64,000 nt of DNA from a virus. Of this stretch, positions 1-9,400 are shown piece by piece (within the stretch, counting starts at the first letter, position 1; each line of letters begins with the position of its first letter). The notes beneath the pieces were generated by a model. That model did no database searches, was not told where the DNA came from, and saw only the letters and a program-made list of their open reading frames with translations. The DNA lies in the IMG/VR virus record IMGVR_UViG_3300005099_000100, positions 1 to 64,000 of that record, one strand, 5' to 3'. Made by a program: the position numbers and the translations under genes.

Positions 1-23
1 ATAAATTTTATATTATAATAAAA

Positions 24-36
24 GTTTTCAATATAA
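24..36 (+). promoter_or_regulatory. Copy 1 of conserved GTTTTCAATATAA motif
   Basis: Exact GTTTTCAATATAA, ending on the base before the ATG of the ParB-TGT fusion gene. Three identical copies lie at 1681, 16677 and 19007, all on the plus strand before genes. The TATAA end resembles a -10 or late-promoter box. If it is one here, the transcript would start inside the ORF or be leaderless. Confidence 0.5.
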
Positions 37-1671
37 ATGAAAGGTAATATTAAAGATTTAGGAGTTATAGATATATATTTATCTGCTATTAAAAGAAATC
101 CTCATCAACCTCGTTATATATTTGATCAAAATAAATTATTAGAATTAGCTAGCAATATTAAGAATAATGGATTATTACAACCTATAGTAGTACGTAAAGT
201 AGATAATTCTTATATTATTATAGCAGGTGAAAGAAGGTATAGAGCTCATTTATTATTAAATAAGGATAAAATAAAAGCTAGAGTAATAGAGTGTGATGAT
301 CAAACCGCTTATGAACTGACCTTATTAGAAAATATTCAACGTGAGAATTTATCCCTATTAGAAGAAGCTAAAGGGTATAAGTATCTAAGAGAACGTTTCG
401 ATTATTCCCTTAAAGAACTTAGTAAGGTTACGTCCAAATCAATGTCTAATATATCTAATATTATGTCTATACTAGACGAGGATCCTAGAGTACTAAAATA
501 TATAGATAATGGTACTCTTACACTAGCAGCGTACGTGTGGATAAAGCAACTACCTAACGTGGAGGAGAAGCTCAAATTACTCGAGAAACTTGAAAAAGGT
601 ACACTACCTCGAAACAAAGTACGCGCTTACGTAGAAAAGATAAAAGAGATATACGTTATGTCGAAGCGGGTTGGGCTAAAGCCCGAAGATATTAATATAT
701 ATGAACATAAAGGAAAAGCAGGAAGATTTGACATATATAGTGAAGTATTCCCCGCTGACTTTAGTTTTTACTTTATTATAGATTTTGTAATTGATGTAAA
801 TGACCTTCCGTTTTTACCCGTTAAAAATATATTACTATCAGCATATAACTTTATGTATGATAAGAGTGTTTCTAAGAGATTATCTATGATACTACTAGAA
901 AAAAGTTACTTAAATCGTATATTTGTAGATAGTGGGGTTATGCCTGCAGCAAGACGTAAAGATTGGAACTTCTTTAGTAAGACTAAAGAACTATTTGAAT
1001 TTTATGAGTTCGTAAAGCCTTTTGCATGTGTAAGTTTAGACGTACCTATGTACCCTTTTGTATATAACACGTGGAATAAATCGAAAGAAGAATTACTAGA
1101 TATAACTATACAAAATGCAATAAAGTTTAGAGATTGGAAACCTTCGTTTAATACTATAAAGGTATTTCCTTTACAAGGTACTACAAAAGAAGAATATCTA
1201 GAGTCCTTCTATAGATTAGAAGAACTAGGGATATTTAATTTACCCAACGTAGCTATAGCATTTGGAGGGCTAGCTACTACTGGATTAACTCAGCAAAAAG
1301 AGATTGTTTCTTATGTAACTAATAATAGTAAGTTTAAGGAATACAAAAGTGAGTTCAAATTCAAATTTGTTCATGGTTTTGGTATAGGTAACCCTCAGAG
1401 AATTATAGAGTTATATAAGTTAGGTGTTAATTCTTTTGATGCATTAACAGTTTGTATCATGACTAATACTGGATGGTACTGGTTACGTGACAATTCTAAA
1501 GTAAGACACTTGATACAAGAGAGTCCTTTAACTCGTAAAGTGCGATTACATTTTAATATGTCTTCGTTTTGGGGGCAATTGGCAGAAAAATTTTCATTGC
1601 TACGGGGGATTCCACTTAAACAGGAACAAGAAAGCGTTGAAAATCTCGATAAACTCACTAATTTTAGATAG
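37..1671 (+). CDS. ParB-like domain fused to TGT/DpdA-like DNA transglycosylase domain
   Basis: The N-terminal half (about residues 10-205) is ParB/Spo0J-like: NPHQPR at 21-26, GERRYRA at 64-70, ENIQREN at 98-104, then a helix-turn-helix. GERR and ENxQR are the CTP-binding motifs of ParB CTPases. The C-terminal half (about 240-520) follows the tRNA-guanine transglycosylase barrel motif by motif: VDSG (D298), SLD (D335), LQG (Q380), GGLA (410-413), HGFGIG (446-451) and GVNSFDAL with D468 at the nucleophile position. The CxCxxC zinc site of tRNA TGTs is absent, which favours a DNA substrate as in DpdA. No ParA gene is near. A 13-base repeat touches the start codon and recurs just after the stop. 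Inferred role: ParB-guided replacement of guanine by a 7-deazaguanine in DNA. The superfamily call is firm, the substrate is not. Confidence 0.8.
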   Translation: MKGNIKDLGVIDIYLSAIKRNPHQPRYIFDQNKLLELASNIKNNGLLQPIVVRKVDNSYIIIAGERRYRAHLLLNKDKIKARVIECDDQTAYELTLLENIQRENLSLLEEAKGYKYLRERFDYSLKELSKVTSKSMSNISNIMSILDEDPRVLKYIDNGTLTLAAYVWIKQLPNVEEKLKLLEKLEKGTLPRNKVRAYVEKIKEIYVMSKRVGLKPEDINIYEHKGKAGRFDIYSEVFPADFSFYFIIDFVIDVNDLPFLPVKNILLSAYNFMYDKSVSKRLSMILLEKSYLNRIFVDSGVMPAARRKDWNFFSKTKELFEFYEFVKPFACVSLDVPMYPFVYNTWNKSKEELLDITIQNAIKFRDWKPSFNTIKVFPLQGTTKEEYLESFYRLEELGIFNLPNVAIAFGGLATTGLTQQKEIVSYVTNNSKFKEYKSEFKFKFVHGFGIGNPQRIIELYKLGVNSFDALTVCIMTNTGWYWLRDNSKVRHLIQESPLTRKVRLHFNMSSFWGQLAEKFSLLRGIPLKQEQESVENLDKLTNFR

Positions 1672-1680
1672 TTCTTTAAT

Positions 1681-1693
1681 GTTTTCAATATAA
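1681..1693 (+). promoter_or_regulatory. Copy 2 of conserved GTTTTCAATATAA motif
   Basis: Exact copy in the short gap after the ParB-TGT fusion gene, four bases before the next ATG (1698). Copies 2, 3 and 4 share a longer 16-base core, AATGTTTTCAATATAA. With copy 1 it forms direct repeats flanking the fusion gene, so a mobile-cassette border is an alternative to a promoter. Confidence 0.55.
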
Positions 1694-1697
1694 GACG

Positions 1698-1958
1698 ATG
1701 TATCTAACTCCTAAACGCATTCAACGTCAATTAGATAGAGCTGAGAAGCTCCAAAGAATATTATGGAGATTATACTCTCCATATAAAGAACATCGTAAAT
1801 TAATTGTAAAAGCATCATATAAAATTATTGAAATTGTTGAGATCTTAGAAGAACTCTATAGTTTAGTTAAAAGTGATTATAATAAGGAATTTAATAATAT
1901 AGATACTAATACAAGAATTCCACCTGGATATAAGGAGAGTTCTAATGAAGAGAAATAG
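1698..1958 (+). CDS. Small helical protein of unknown function
   Basis: 86 residues, rich in Lys, Arg and Glu in the first two thirds and predicted helical (repeated RxLxRAxKLQ-type heptads), with a polar, Pro-containing tail. No family recognised. It starts five bases after a conserved promoter-like motif and overlaps the next gene by 14 bases, so the two are probably translated together. It lies just ahead of the tail-fibre genes. Confidence 0.6.
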   Translation: MYLTPKRIQRQLDRAEKLQRILWRLYSPYKEHRKLIVKASYKIIEIVEILEELYSLVKSDYNKEFNNIDTNTRIPPGYKESSNEEK

Positions 1959-2136
1959 TAAAGATATAAGTTTATTTGATTTAGGTGAGAAAATAGGTAA
2001 ACTAACAAGTAGAATTACTAACTTAGAAACCCACTTTACGAATCATCTTCATAATCATAAGATTGATAGAATATTAAATATTTTGTATTTTGCTTTAGTA
2101 GTTATAATGTTTTGCTTTTTGAAGTGGGGAAAATAA
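1945..2136 (+). CDS. Small protein with C-terminal membrane anchor
   Basis: 63 residues. About residues 10-40 are polar and helical (LGEKIGKLTSRITNLETHF, coiled-coil-like), followed by one hydrophobic segment at about 44-60 ending in KWGK. The architecture matches the short single-anchor proteins (haemolysin XhlA-like) found near phage lysis or tail genes, but similarity is only in layout. The start follows a GGAG site and overlaps the previous gene. Confidence 0.6.
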   Translation: MKRNSKDISLFDLGEKIGKLTSRITNLETHFTNHLHNHKIDRILNILYFALVVIMFCFLKWGK

Positions 2137-2146
2137 AAGGAGCTTT

Positions 2147-2494
2147 ATGGGCGACCCACGTAATATAACAGTAAAAAGAGGAGATACTACCCCATTACCT
2201 TTAACTTTTACGGATGAAAATGGTAGTGCAGTTGATATTACAGGTTGGACTATTTATTTTACCGTTAAAGCTAAAATTGATGATGAGGATAATGATGCTA
2301 AGATTAAGAAAGACGTAACAACTCATTCTGATCCTACTAATGGAAAAACAGTAATAACTTTAAGCAGCTCCGATACTTCTATTGATCCAGGTAATTATTA
2401 TTATGACGTTCAAGTTAAAACTAACACGGGTGAAATTTATACTCCTTTAGAAGGCAATTTTATAGTGAGGCCCGATATAACTAAGAGAGTGTAA
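2147..2494 (+). CDS. BppU-like Ig-fold baseplate/tail protein
   Basis: 115 residues that look like a single beta-sandwich. RGDTTPLPLTF opens the domain, DITGWTIYFTVK follows, then a variable DDEDNDAKIKKD loop, SSSDTSIDPGNYYYDVQVKT and a closing strand near the end. This pattern is that of the N-terminal domain of BppU-type baseplate proteins and related tail accessory proteins. It precedes two fibre genes, consistent with linking fibres to the tail tip. SD: AAAAGGAGCTTT before ATG. Confidence 0.65.
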   Translation: MGDPRNITVKRGDTTPLPLTFTDENGSAVDITGWTIYFTVKAKIDDEDNDAKIKKDVTTHSDPTNGKTVITLSSSDTSIDPGNYYYDVQVKTNTGEIYTPLEGNFIVRPDITKRV

Positions 2495-2495
2495 T

Positions 2496-2723
2496 ATGGA
2501 TAATATATATGTAACATTAACACAAGCTCAACCTATTAATGTAACTATTCAAGGTATCGGCTCTTGCGGAAGTTCTACTTTAGATGGTTTAAGTGATACT
2601 AATATTAGTTCAAAACAAAATAACGATATGCTCATTTATGATGCAGCTAATCAAGTTTGGATTAATAAACAAGTTTTAAAATATGATCCTAATACAGATG
2701 AATTTGAAGTTAATCAACTTTAA
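2496..2723 (+). CDS. Small tail-associated protein
   Basis: 75 residues starting one base after the preceding stop. It contains GLSDTNISSKQNNDMLIYD followed by W-x-NK, a motif common in phage fibre and collar proteins (LSDVNI...LxYD...WxN). Probably a short fibre-attachment or spacer module; no enzymatic signature. It sits between the BppU-like gene and the large fibre gene. Confidence 0.55.
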   Translation: MDNIYVTLTQAQPINVTIQGIGSCGSSTLDGLSDTNISSKQNNDMLIYDAANQVWINKQVLKYDPNTDEFEVNQL

Positions 2724-2744
2724 AAAGAAAGGAGGTGAAATAAA

Positions 2745-4679
2745 ATGGCAGTAAAACGAGTTCCAACTACTTCGAAGGTTATATCAATGTTGAATGAGAG
2801 AGGTCTTCAAGCCCCGGTTCTTGATAAAGATCTAACTACTCCACCATCGTCACCAAGTACAGGAGATAGATATATCGTCGCATCAGGAGCTACAGGAGCT
2901 TGGTCTGGGCATGATAACGATATAGCAGAGTGGGGAGGTTCCTCATGGAGTTTTACTACACCTTCCGAAGGGTATTTAGTCTATATTAAAGATGAGAATG
3001 ATATTTACGCTTTTGATGGATCTAACTGGATTAAACCTTATGGAGAAGGTACTGGGACCGGAGACATGCTCAAATCAGTATATGATACTGACGATGATGG
3101 TATTGTCGATAAAGCTGAGAAAGTTGATAACGGAGCATCTAGCACTTTAGAGATTGTTGATGGTACTAATCCTGAGTTGAAGTTTACCGATAAAAATGGT
3201 AAATTTTTATCTATCAGAAAAGACACCGATGCAGGTGATGTTAAGAAATGGGCTATAAATCTTGAGGATTATGATAATCTTATTTTGTTTTTTGATGAAT
3301 ACGATGGTTCATTTGGTTTTGGTAATGACTTTAAGGTTGATGGTAACTTTACTACTACAGGCTCCTTGAAAATAGACGATGGTTCTGGTAATACCTTTAC
3401 AGTTAACACTAATTCTAATTATGCATCACTAGAGGCTTTTGGGCAAGGATCCTACATTAAACTTCAATCAGATGGTGACATTTCTTTAGTTAGTACTACC
3501 AACATTGATTCTCTACTTAGACCGAGCTCAGACAATAGCGTTGATCTAGGTCAAAATGATCATAGATTTAAGGATCTCTTTTTATCTGGATCGATATCTG
3601 ACGGTACTAATTCAGCAACAGTTGCTGATATTAAAGATGCGGTTGATAAAAAACACTCCCAGAATACAGATACTTACTTAGATCAAGGAGGAGCTAATCA
3701 AGTTTCAGCATCTGAATTAAGAACAGCATTAGATACGACTATTCCTAGTAAGGCTGATAAAGTTAGTGGAGCAACTACCGATAATTTAGCTTCTTTGGAT
3801 TCTAATGGAAATTTACAAGATTCAGGTATAGCGAAAGATGATGTTATTCTTAAAGATGGTAGTGTAGCATTCACTAGTCCAGTTTCAGGCGTAACACCTA
3901 CTGCTAATGCTCATTTAGCTACTAAGAGTTATGTTGATAGTGTTGCTCAAGGATTAGACTGGCAAGACTCAGTACTCGATAAAGACTTAAATACTCCACC
4001 AGCATCACCTTCTACTGGTGATAGATATATAGTAGGGTCTTCTCCAACAGGTGATTGGAGTGGTCGCACTAACGATGTTGCTGAATGGAATGGATCTTCA
4101 TGGGATTTTACAACTCCTAATGAAGGTTTTGCTTGCTGGGTTGAAGATGAGGACGCTTTATACGTGTTTAATGGAACATCATGGGTACAATTTGGATCTA
4201 CATTAGATCACGGAGCCTTACAAGGTTTATCTGATGATGACCACCCTCAATATTTAAATACAACTCGAGGCGATGCTAGATATTATACTCAAACTCAATT
4301 AGATGGTGGTCAGCTAGATAATAGGTACTACACTGAGACAGAAGTTGATAATCTCTTAAATAATAAAGCCGATAAAGTATCAGGAGCTACATCAGGTAAC
4401 TTAGCATCTTTAGATGCGAATGGAAATTTACAAGACGCGGGTATAGCATCATCTAATGTGTTTGATAAATCCGCAGATGATTTAGATGATATTAGTGACG
4501 GTTCTACTTATGGTAGAGTAAAACTATCTGAGTTAACTAGTGGGCAAGTTAACAGATTAAATGATGGTTCTAACATAGTAACTGCAGCTCAGGGTAAAAA
4601 AGCTTATGATACTAGAGCTCAGTATGACGCATCTACTGATGAAATAGTGTTTGTGGATCCAGATACTTATAGCGGATAA
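2745..4679 (+). CDS. Tail fibre protein with two DUF2793-like modules
   Basis: 644 residues. Two copies of a roughly 75-residue module occur at about 22-97 and 400-480; each has SPSTGDRYIV, a WSGxxNDIAEW or similar stretch, SSWxFTTPxEG and a final SxW. Between them are a fibre shaft segment, LDQGGANQVSASEL and ADKVSGATxxNLASLDxNGNLQDxGI, which itself recurs at about 545. HGALQGLSDDDHPQYL near 487 is a hallmark of phage fibres. Start chosen after AAAGGAGGTGAAATAAA. Likely a receptor-binding or shaft fibre. Parts of the shaft reappear in the opposite-strand fibre at 31704-33281. Confidence 0.85.
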   Translation: MAVKRVPTTSKVISMLNERGLQAPVLDKDLTTPPSSPSTGDRYIVASGATGAWSGHDNDIAEWGGSSWSFTTPSEGYLVYIKDENDIYAFDGSNWIKPYGEGTGTGDMLKSVYDTDDDGIVDKAEKVDNGASSTLEIVDGTNPELKFTDKNGKFLSIRKDTDAGDVKKWAINLEDYDNLILFFDEYDGSFGFGNDFKVDGNFTTTGSLKIDDGSGNTFTVNTNSNYASLEAFGQGSYIKLQSDGDISLVSTTNIDSLLRPSSDNSVDLGQNDHRFKDLFLSGSISDGTNSATVADIKDAVDKKHSQNTDTYLDQGGANQVSASELRTALDTTIPSKADKVSGATTDNLASLDSNGNLQDSGIAKDDVILKDGSVAFTSPVSGVTPTANAHLATKSYVDSVAQGLDWQDSVLDKDLNTPPASPSTGDRYIVGSSPTGDWSGRTNDVAEWNGSSWDFTTPNEGFACWVEDEDALYVFNGTSWVQFGSTLDHGALQGLSDDDHPQYLNTTRGDARYYTQTQLDGGQLDNRYYTETEVDNLLNNKADKVSGATSGNLASLDANGNLQDAGIASSNVFDKSADDLDDISDGSTYGRVKLSELTSGQVNRLNDGSNIVTAAQGKKAYDTRAQYDASTDEIVFVDPDTYSG

Positions 4680-4749
4680 TAGATATTACTGAATAAAAGA
4701 GTGTAGAGGGTGTATTTAAGTTTTTTTTATCTTAAAATGAATAATTGAT

Positions 4750-5940
4750 ATGTCTACAAAAAGAGTACCTATTTTAGATAAATTTGAATGGCAAAAATCC
4801 GTAAAGGATAAGGATTTATCTAGCCCACCAACTAGTCCTTCTGCAGGTGATAGATATATTGTCGCTTCAAGTGCTACTGGAGACTGGAGTGGTCATGAGA
4901 ACGATATAGCACAATGGAATAGTAATAATAATTCATGGGATTTTACTGAACCTCTAGAAGGAATGTTTGTTTTTGTTGAAGATGAAGATGAATTATATTA
5001 TTATACTACTACTTGGCAAAAGTTTTCAGGAGCAAGTAGTTCAGATGAAAAAGTAAAAGCAGACAGCGGTGACTCAACAGCAGGGTATTTAGATAGTAAG
5101 GTTGACAACGCTACAATAGAGGTTGATACAAGTAATCATCAGTTGAGGGTGAAAACAGGGGGGATTGGTTCTTCCCACCTTGCTTCTGCTTCTGTCAGCC
5201 AAGCGAAATTAAAGACATCTGTTGGTGAAGTTAGCGTCCAGAATGGACAAAGTGTATTAACTCTTCCTGGTGGGCAATATGGGTTTTACCCACAAACAGG
5301 GATAGATATAACTACCGGTGCTAATTTTGGATTTATTATGGGTTGGAACAAATATGATACTTCCAATAATTGTTGGAAGGCTTATACAGAAGGGTATAAC
5401 GACCGTCCTTATGGAACATATATTACATTATACAGTTCTCAATATTATCAATATGCTAAAGCCCAACAACGCTATATTACTTCATCGGGTAAAGACCATT
5501 GGATATTTTTATTAGTAGATAAAGAAACTAAACAAATAATAGCAAGTTATCAAGCCCCCGACCATCCCTGTTATGGACAAGGTGGAGACGAAATAGATAT
5601 ACCTCATCCGTTTGGTTCTTACGACCCCAAAAAGCACGAAATAGTTCTTGTGGATAACTCTATCCTTACTGAATTGAAACCTTTAATCAACAGAAAAAAT
5701 ACCTTGCTTACTTTAATAAACGAAAAATGTATTATAGATGATTATACAAGACCCAAGTATGAGCCGAGAGAAATTATAGAGATAGACGAGTATGGAGATT
5801 TAAAAGGCGATGTATTAGCAACAATTAGAACTCCCGATTGGGCAAAAATAAAAATAAGCAGGGATGAGATACAGTTAAAGCGAAGAATGGTAGAGGAATT
5901 GCCAGATTTTATATTGTATAAAAAGTTAAGGGTTAAATAG
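4750..5940 (+). CDS. Second tail fibre protein sharing the DUF2793-like module
   Basis: 396 residues. The N-terminal 90 residues copy the module of the preceding fibre (SPSAGDRYIV, WSGHENDIAQW, SWDFTEPLEG). The middle has Thr/Ser/Gly-rich beta sequence. The C-terminal 130 residues differ: HPFGSYDPKKHEIVLVD followed by a charged helical end, a form seen in proteins carrying a carbohydrate-binding head. No strong SD is visible before the ATG. It probably forms an alternative or tip-proximal fibre. Confidence 0.7.
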   Translation: MSTKRVPILDKFEWQKSVKDKDLSSPPTSPSAGDRYIVASSATGDWSGHENDIAQWNSNNNSWDFTEPLEGMFVFVEDEDELYYYTTTWQKFSGASSSDEKVKADSGDSTAGYLDSKVDNATIEVDTSNHQLRVKTGGIGSSHLASASVSQAKLKTSVGEVSVQNGQSVLTLPGGQYGFYPQTGIDITTGANFGFIMGWNKYDTSNNCWKAYTEGYNDRPYGTYITLYSSQYYQYAKAQQRYITSSGKDHWIFLLVDKETKQIIASYQAPDHPCYGQGGDEIDIPHPFGSYDPKKHEIVLVDNSILTELKPLINRKNTLLTLINEKCIIDDYTRPKYEPREIIEIDEYGDLKGDVLATIRTPDWAKIKISRDEIQLKRRMVEELPDFILYKKLRVK

Positions 5941-5954
5941 AACAGAGTTAAAAA

Positions 5955-6416
5955 ATGAAAAAGCTTAAACATTTAATTATAACAATTATATCTGCTATTA
6001 CAGGAGCAATAGGTGGTCAAGGTATAAAATTTTTAAGAAGATTTTTTATACCTTTAATGCTTGCTTCTTTAGCTTATTTTAAATACCAAAATTTATGGGT
6101 TTTATTAGTATTATCTTTAATAGGATGTTATAGTTTGGGGTATGGAGAAGATTCGTTTTTAAGAAAATTATTTAAAGGTAGTAACGAATTAACAAGAGGT
6201 TTTATTTCTCTATTAAAATGTTTATCGCTTTTAGTTTTAGCAATATTAAGCGGAAAATGGATAATCTATATTATAGGTAGTATTTCTATTATTTTAGTAG
6301 GAAGTTTTGTAAGTTGGAGAGGTTTAGGAACTGTTAAATTTTTTGATAAAGAGCTATTAGTTGTTGATTTAATCATTTATGGTGTTGATAGTCTAACGGG
6401 AGTATTATTACTATGA
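5955..6416 (+). CDS. Polytopic membrane protein
   Basis: 153 residues with about four to five hydrophobic segments (around 7-22, 31-45, 48-62, 85-100 and 103-118) and basic loops. It overlaps the next gene (ATGA). No family is recognised with certainty. A membrane protein between fibre genes and head genes could act in lysis (holin-like) or superinfection exclusion, but no partner endolysin is visible in the window. Confidence 0.6.
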   Translation: MKKLKHLIITIISAITGAIGGQGIKFLRRFFIPLMLASLAYFKYQNLWVLLVLSLIGCYSLGYGEDSFLRKLFKGSNELTRGFISLLKCLSLLVLAILSGKWIIYIIGSISIILVGSFVSWRGLGTVKFFDKELLVVDLIIYGVDSLTGVLLL

Positions 6417-9400
6417 TTATTAAAGTATTAGGTACAGGAGCTGAAACTACAAAACAACCTAAACCATATTTAGGAAAATATAAACCATCTTGTTTAATAA
6501 CAACAGCTAAAGGAACAATTTTGATTGATGTAGGAAAAGACATATTTGATAAATTATCTAAAGAGGAAATTCTAAATATTGATTCTGTACTGTTAACTCA
6601 CGGGCATCAGGACGCTATAGGAGGTATAGCCCTATTAAATAAATTTTTAGATGAACATGATAAGTTTGTAGAGGTATATGCTAATGATCAGACTATTTCC
6701 ATAATTAAACATAAATGGAAAAAGAACCACCTTAGTAATTATAACTTTAATGTGTTATCATCTAGAAAAAAATACAATATAAATGGAATAACAGTAAAAC
6801 CGATTAAAGTATTTCATGATAAACATTATCCTACTTTTGCTTATAACTTTGAAAATGTGTTCTTTTATTCTTCAGATATGGGACCTATTTTTGATGAATA
6901 TGAGATCAAATATATGTCAAATCAAATACTAGCAATTTTTGATGGAGCTTATTGGGATAATCAAATTGCTTTAAATAATCATATAGCAGTATTAGAATAC
7001 TTGTCTTATATTCTAAGTCTCAATAACAAGTATACCTATTTTATTGGTATGGGTAATCAATGGCCTTCTTTTGATAAAGCTAATGCTATTTTAAAGCAGA
7101 AGCTCAAAGAATATAAAGAAAAAAATCCAGAGTGTAAAGTCGTAGAATGTAGAGCTTTACGTGAAGGAGAAAAATTTAGAATTGACCTTAATAAAATTTT
7201 ACCTGTAGACGAACGTCTTATTTTAAAACCCGCGCTTACTGATATAGTAAAAAATCCAAGTATTATTCGTAATATAGATAATAAAGAGTTAGCTATGGTT
7301 CATCTAAGATGCCATCAGTTATGGGGGATTAAGAAATCCAAACTAGTATTAAAAGCTCACGTTATAATTGTAAAAGAGTTCTTTAGACGTAAGATGAATC
7401 ATCATATTGTTAACGATTTAGATAGAAAAACATATCGTATTTTAGGTAGAGAAATTAAAGCTTTTGAGATTTGGAACGAGTTAAAAGATGAAATCGTAAT
7501 TAAAAGTAATATAGTTAAATTTGTAGGATCTTCTCTAAAAGATAGTAATCCTAACGATTTAGATGTTATAGCTCCTCATGCTCTTGAAAAGATCTTACAC
7601 CAATTTATCGAAAAATACAATCCACATTTTATTGGGGATATCGTTAGTCATGGAGATGTAGTAAATGTATACGATCTTATATTAAAAAAGAAAAAGAATT
7701 TAATAATTTTAAATAGACTTCTTCCTGATTATACTAAACAATATAATTTAAGTAAAATTATTAGTAAACTTGATTTATCTCATGAGATGTATATAGTAGA
7801 ACCTGTTATTAATGGTAAAGCAGAAATAGTAGTAGATAAAGAAAGTAGGATAATATATGAGCACATAATAACTGATAATAAAGAAATCATTACCGATTTA
7901 CTAGCAATTGGAAGAGATAATTTATTTAATGAGATTTTAGCAAATCGTATTTTCTTTTTACATAAGAAGTGGCTTGATAAATCTGAGCCCAAATATCTAC
8001 CTTTACGTTGGTTTGTTAACAAGAAATCACTGTTATCATTTTTAAAGAGCTTACGACATAAGTATAGTAAAGTAATGATTCGCCCTGCCAATTCTAAGTA
8101 TTATGATGGTAAATTTGTTATAAGCTTTAAATCGTTTGTTTGTGAATGTTTAGACTGCGGTTTTATTATGGAAAGTTCAAAGCATTGTAGAGAAATTAAG
8201 TGCCCTAGATGTGGTGGAGAGATGCGAAGGGCCTCTCGTCCAGGTATAGGAAAAAGTGCTACTTTAGCTCCATTTTCTAAGTTTCCCCCACTTAAAGCTA
8301 CTGGATCCGCTTATCATGAATTAGAATATTTTAATCCTGAAGACGCTTGGAACTTTTTTGGAAAATATGAAGTATCTCAACATGGTAAAGTTAGATTTGA
8401 ATATAAAATTGATGGTTGGCGCTGTCTTCACGGCGAAGATGAAATAATCACTATTGATAAGCTTACTAAAGTTCAACATATTAAGGAAGGTGATTTAGTA
8501 CTGACAGGTGATGGAACTTACCAACCGGTTAAGAAAGTTTTATCTAGATACTTTGATAAGGACAGAGATGAAATATATGAAATTAAAGTTTTTGGAGGTA
8601 TTTCATTTAAAGTTACTCAAGATCATTTACTTCTAACTAATAGAGGATGGATAAGAGCAGATCAGCTAAAATCTAACGATTATATATTTGTACCGTACCC
8701 TAAAATAGAAGTACCTATACCAGAATTTTTGAAGGATAAAGAATTGAAATTAACCTGGAGAGATGTAGGTTATACTAAAAAAATAAAGTTGACCCCTGAG
8801 TTTTGGAGATTTGTAGGTCACTGGGTTGGAGATGGTATGGGTAACTATGTAACAGGTAACAAACATTATACACATTCAGTAGCTCTTGCAAAAGGTAATA
8901 AAGATCAAGACCTAATTCGGGAATATACACGAATTATTAAAGAAGTGATTAAAGCAAAACCTCATATTTCAAAGTGGAGCTCTATAACTAGCGTATATTG
9001 TCTCGATGAGCCTTTATTGAAGTGGTTAACTCAGCATTTTAAAACTAAATATAATAGTATACAGAAATCAAAAAGTTATTATCATAAGACTATACCTTTA
9101 TGGTTAGTTCACCTAGATAATGAAAGTTTCGAAGCTTTTTTAACTGGATATGCCGAAGCAGACGGTACAAAAAGGCAGTTACCTATATCTACTGAATCTC
9201 GAGCAATCGCTTCACGCTTGTATCAACTGCTTTTAGCGCGAAAGACACCTGCAAGTTGTAAAAAATGGAAAGTACAACGTGATGGTAAGAGATTCATATA
9301 TTATCGTATATCCCTAATAACACGTCATATTAAAAAATCAGATAAAGGAGTGTATTATCAAGTTAAATCTGTACGTAAGTTACAATATTCCGATCAATCA

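Noticed and set aside
4720-4740. Terminator after the first fibre gene
   Set aside because: The T-run is in the loop of a weak TTTAAG/CTTAAA stem rather than after a GC-rich stem, so it does not fit an intrinsic terminator.
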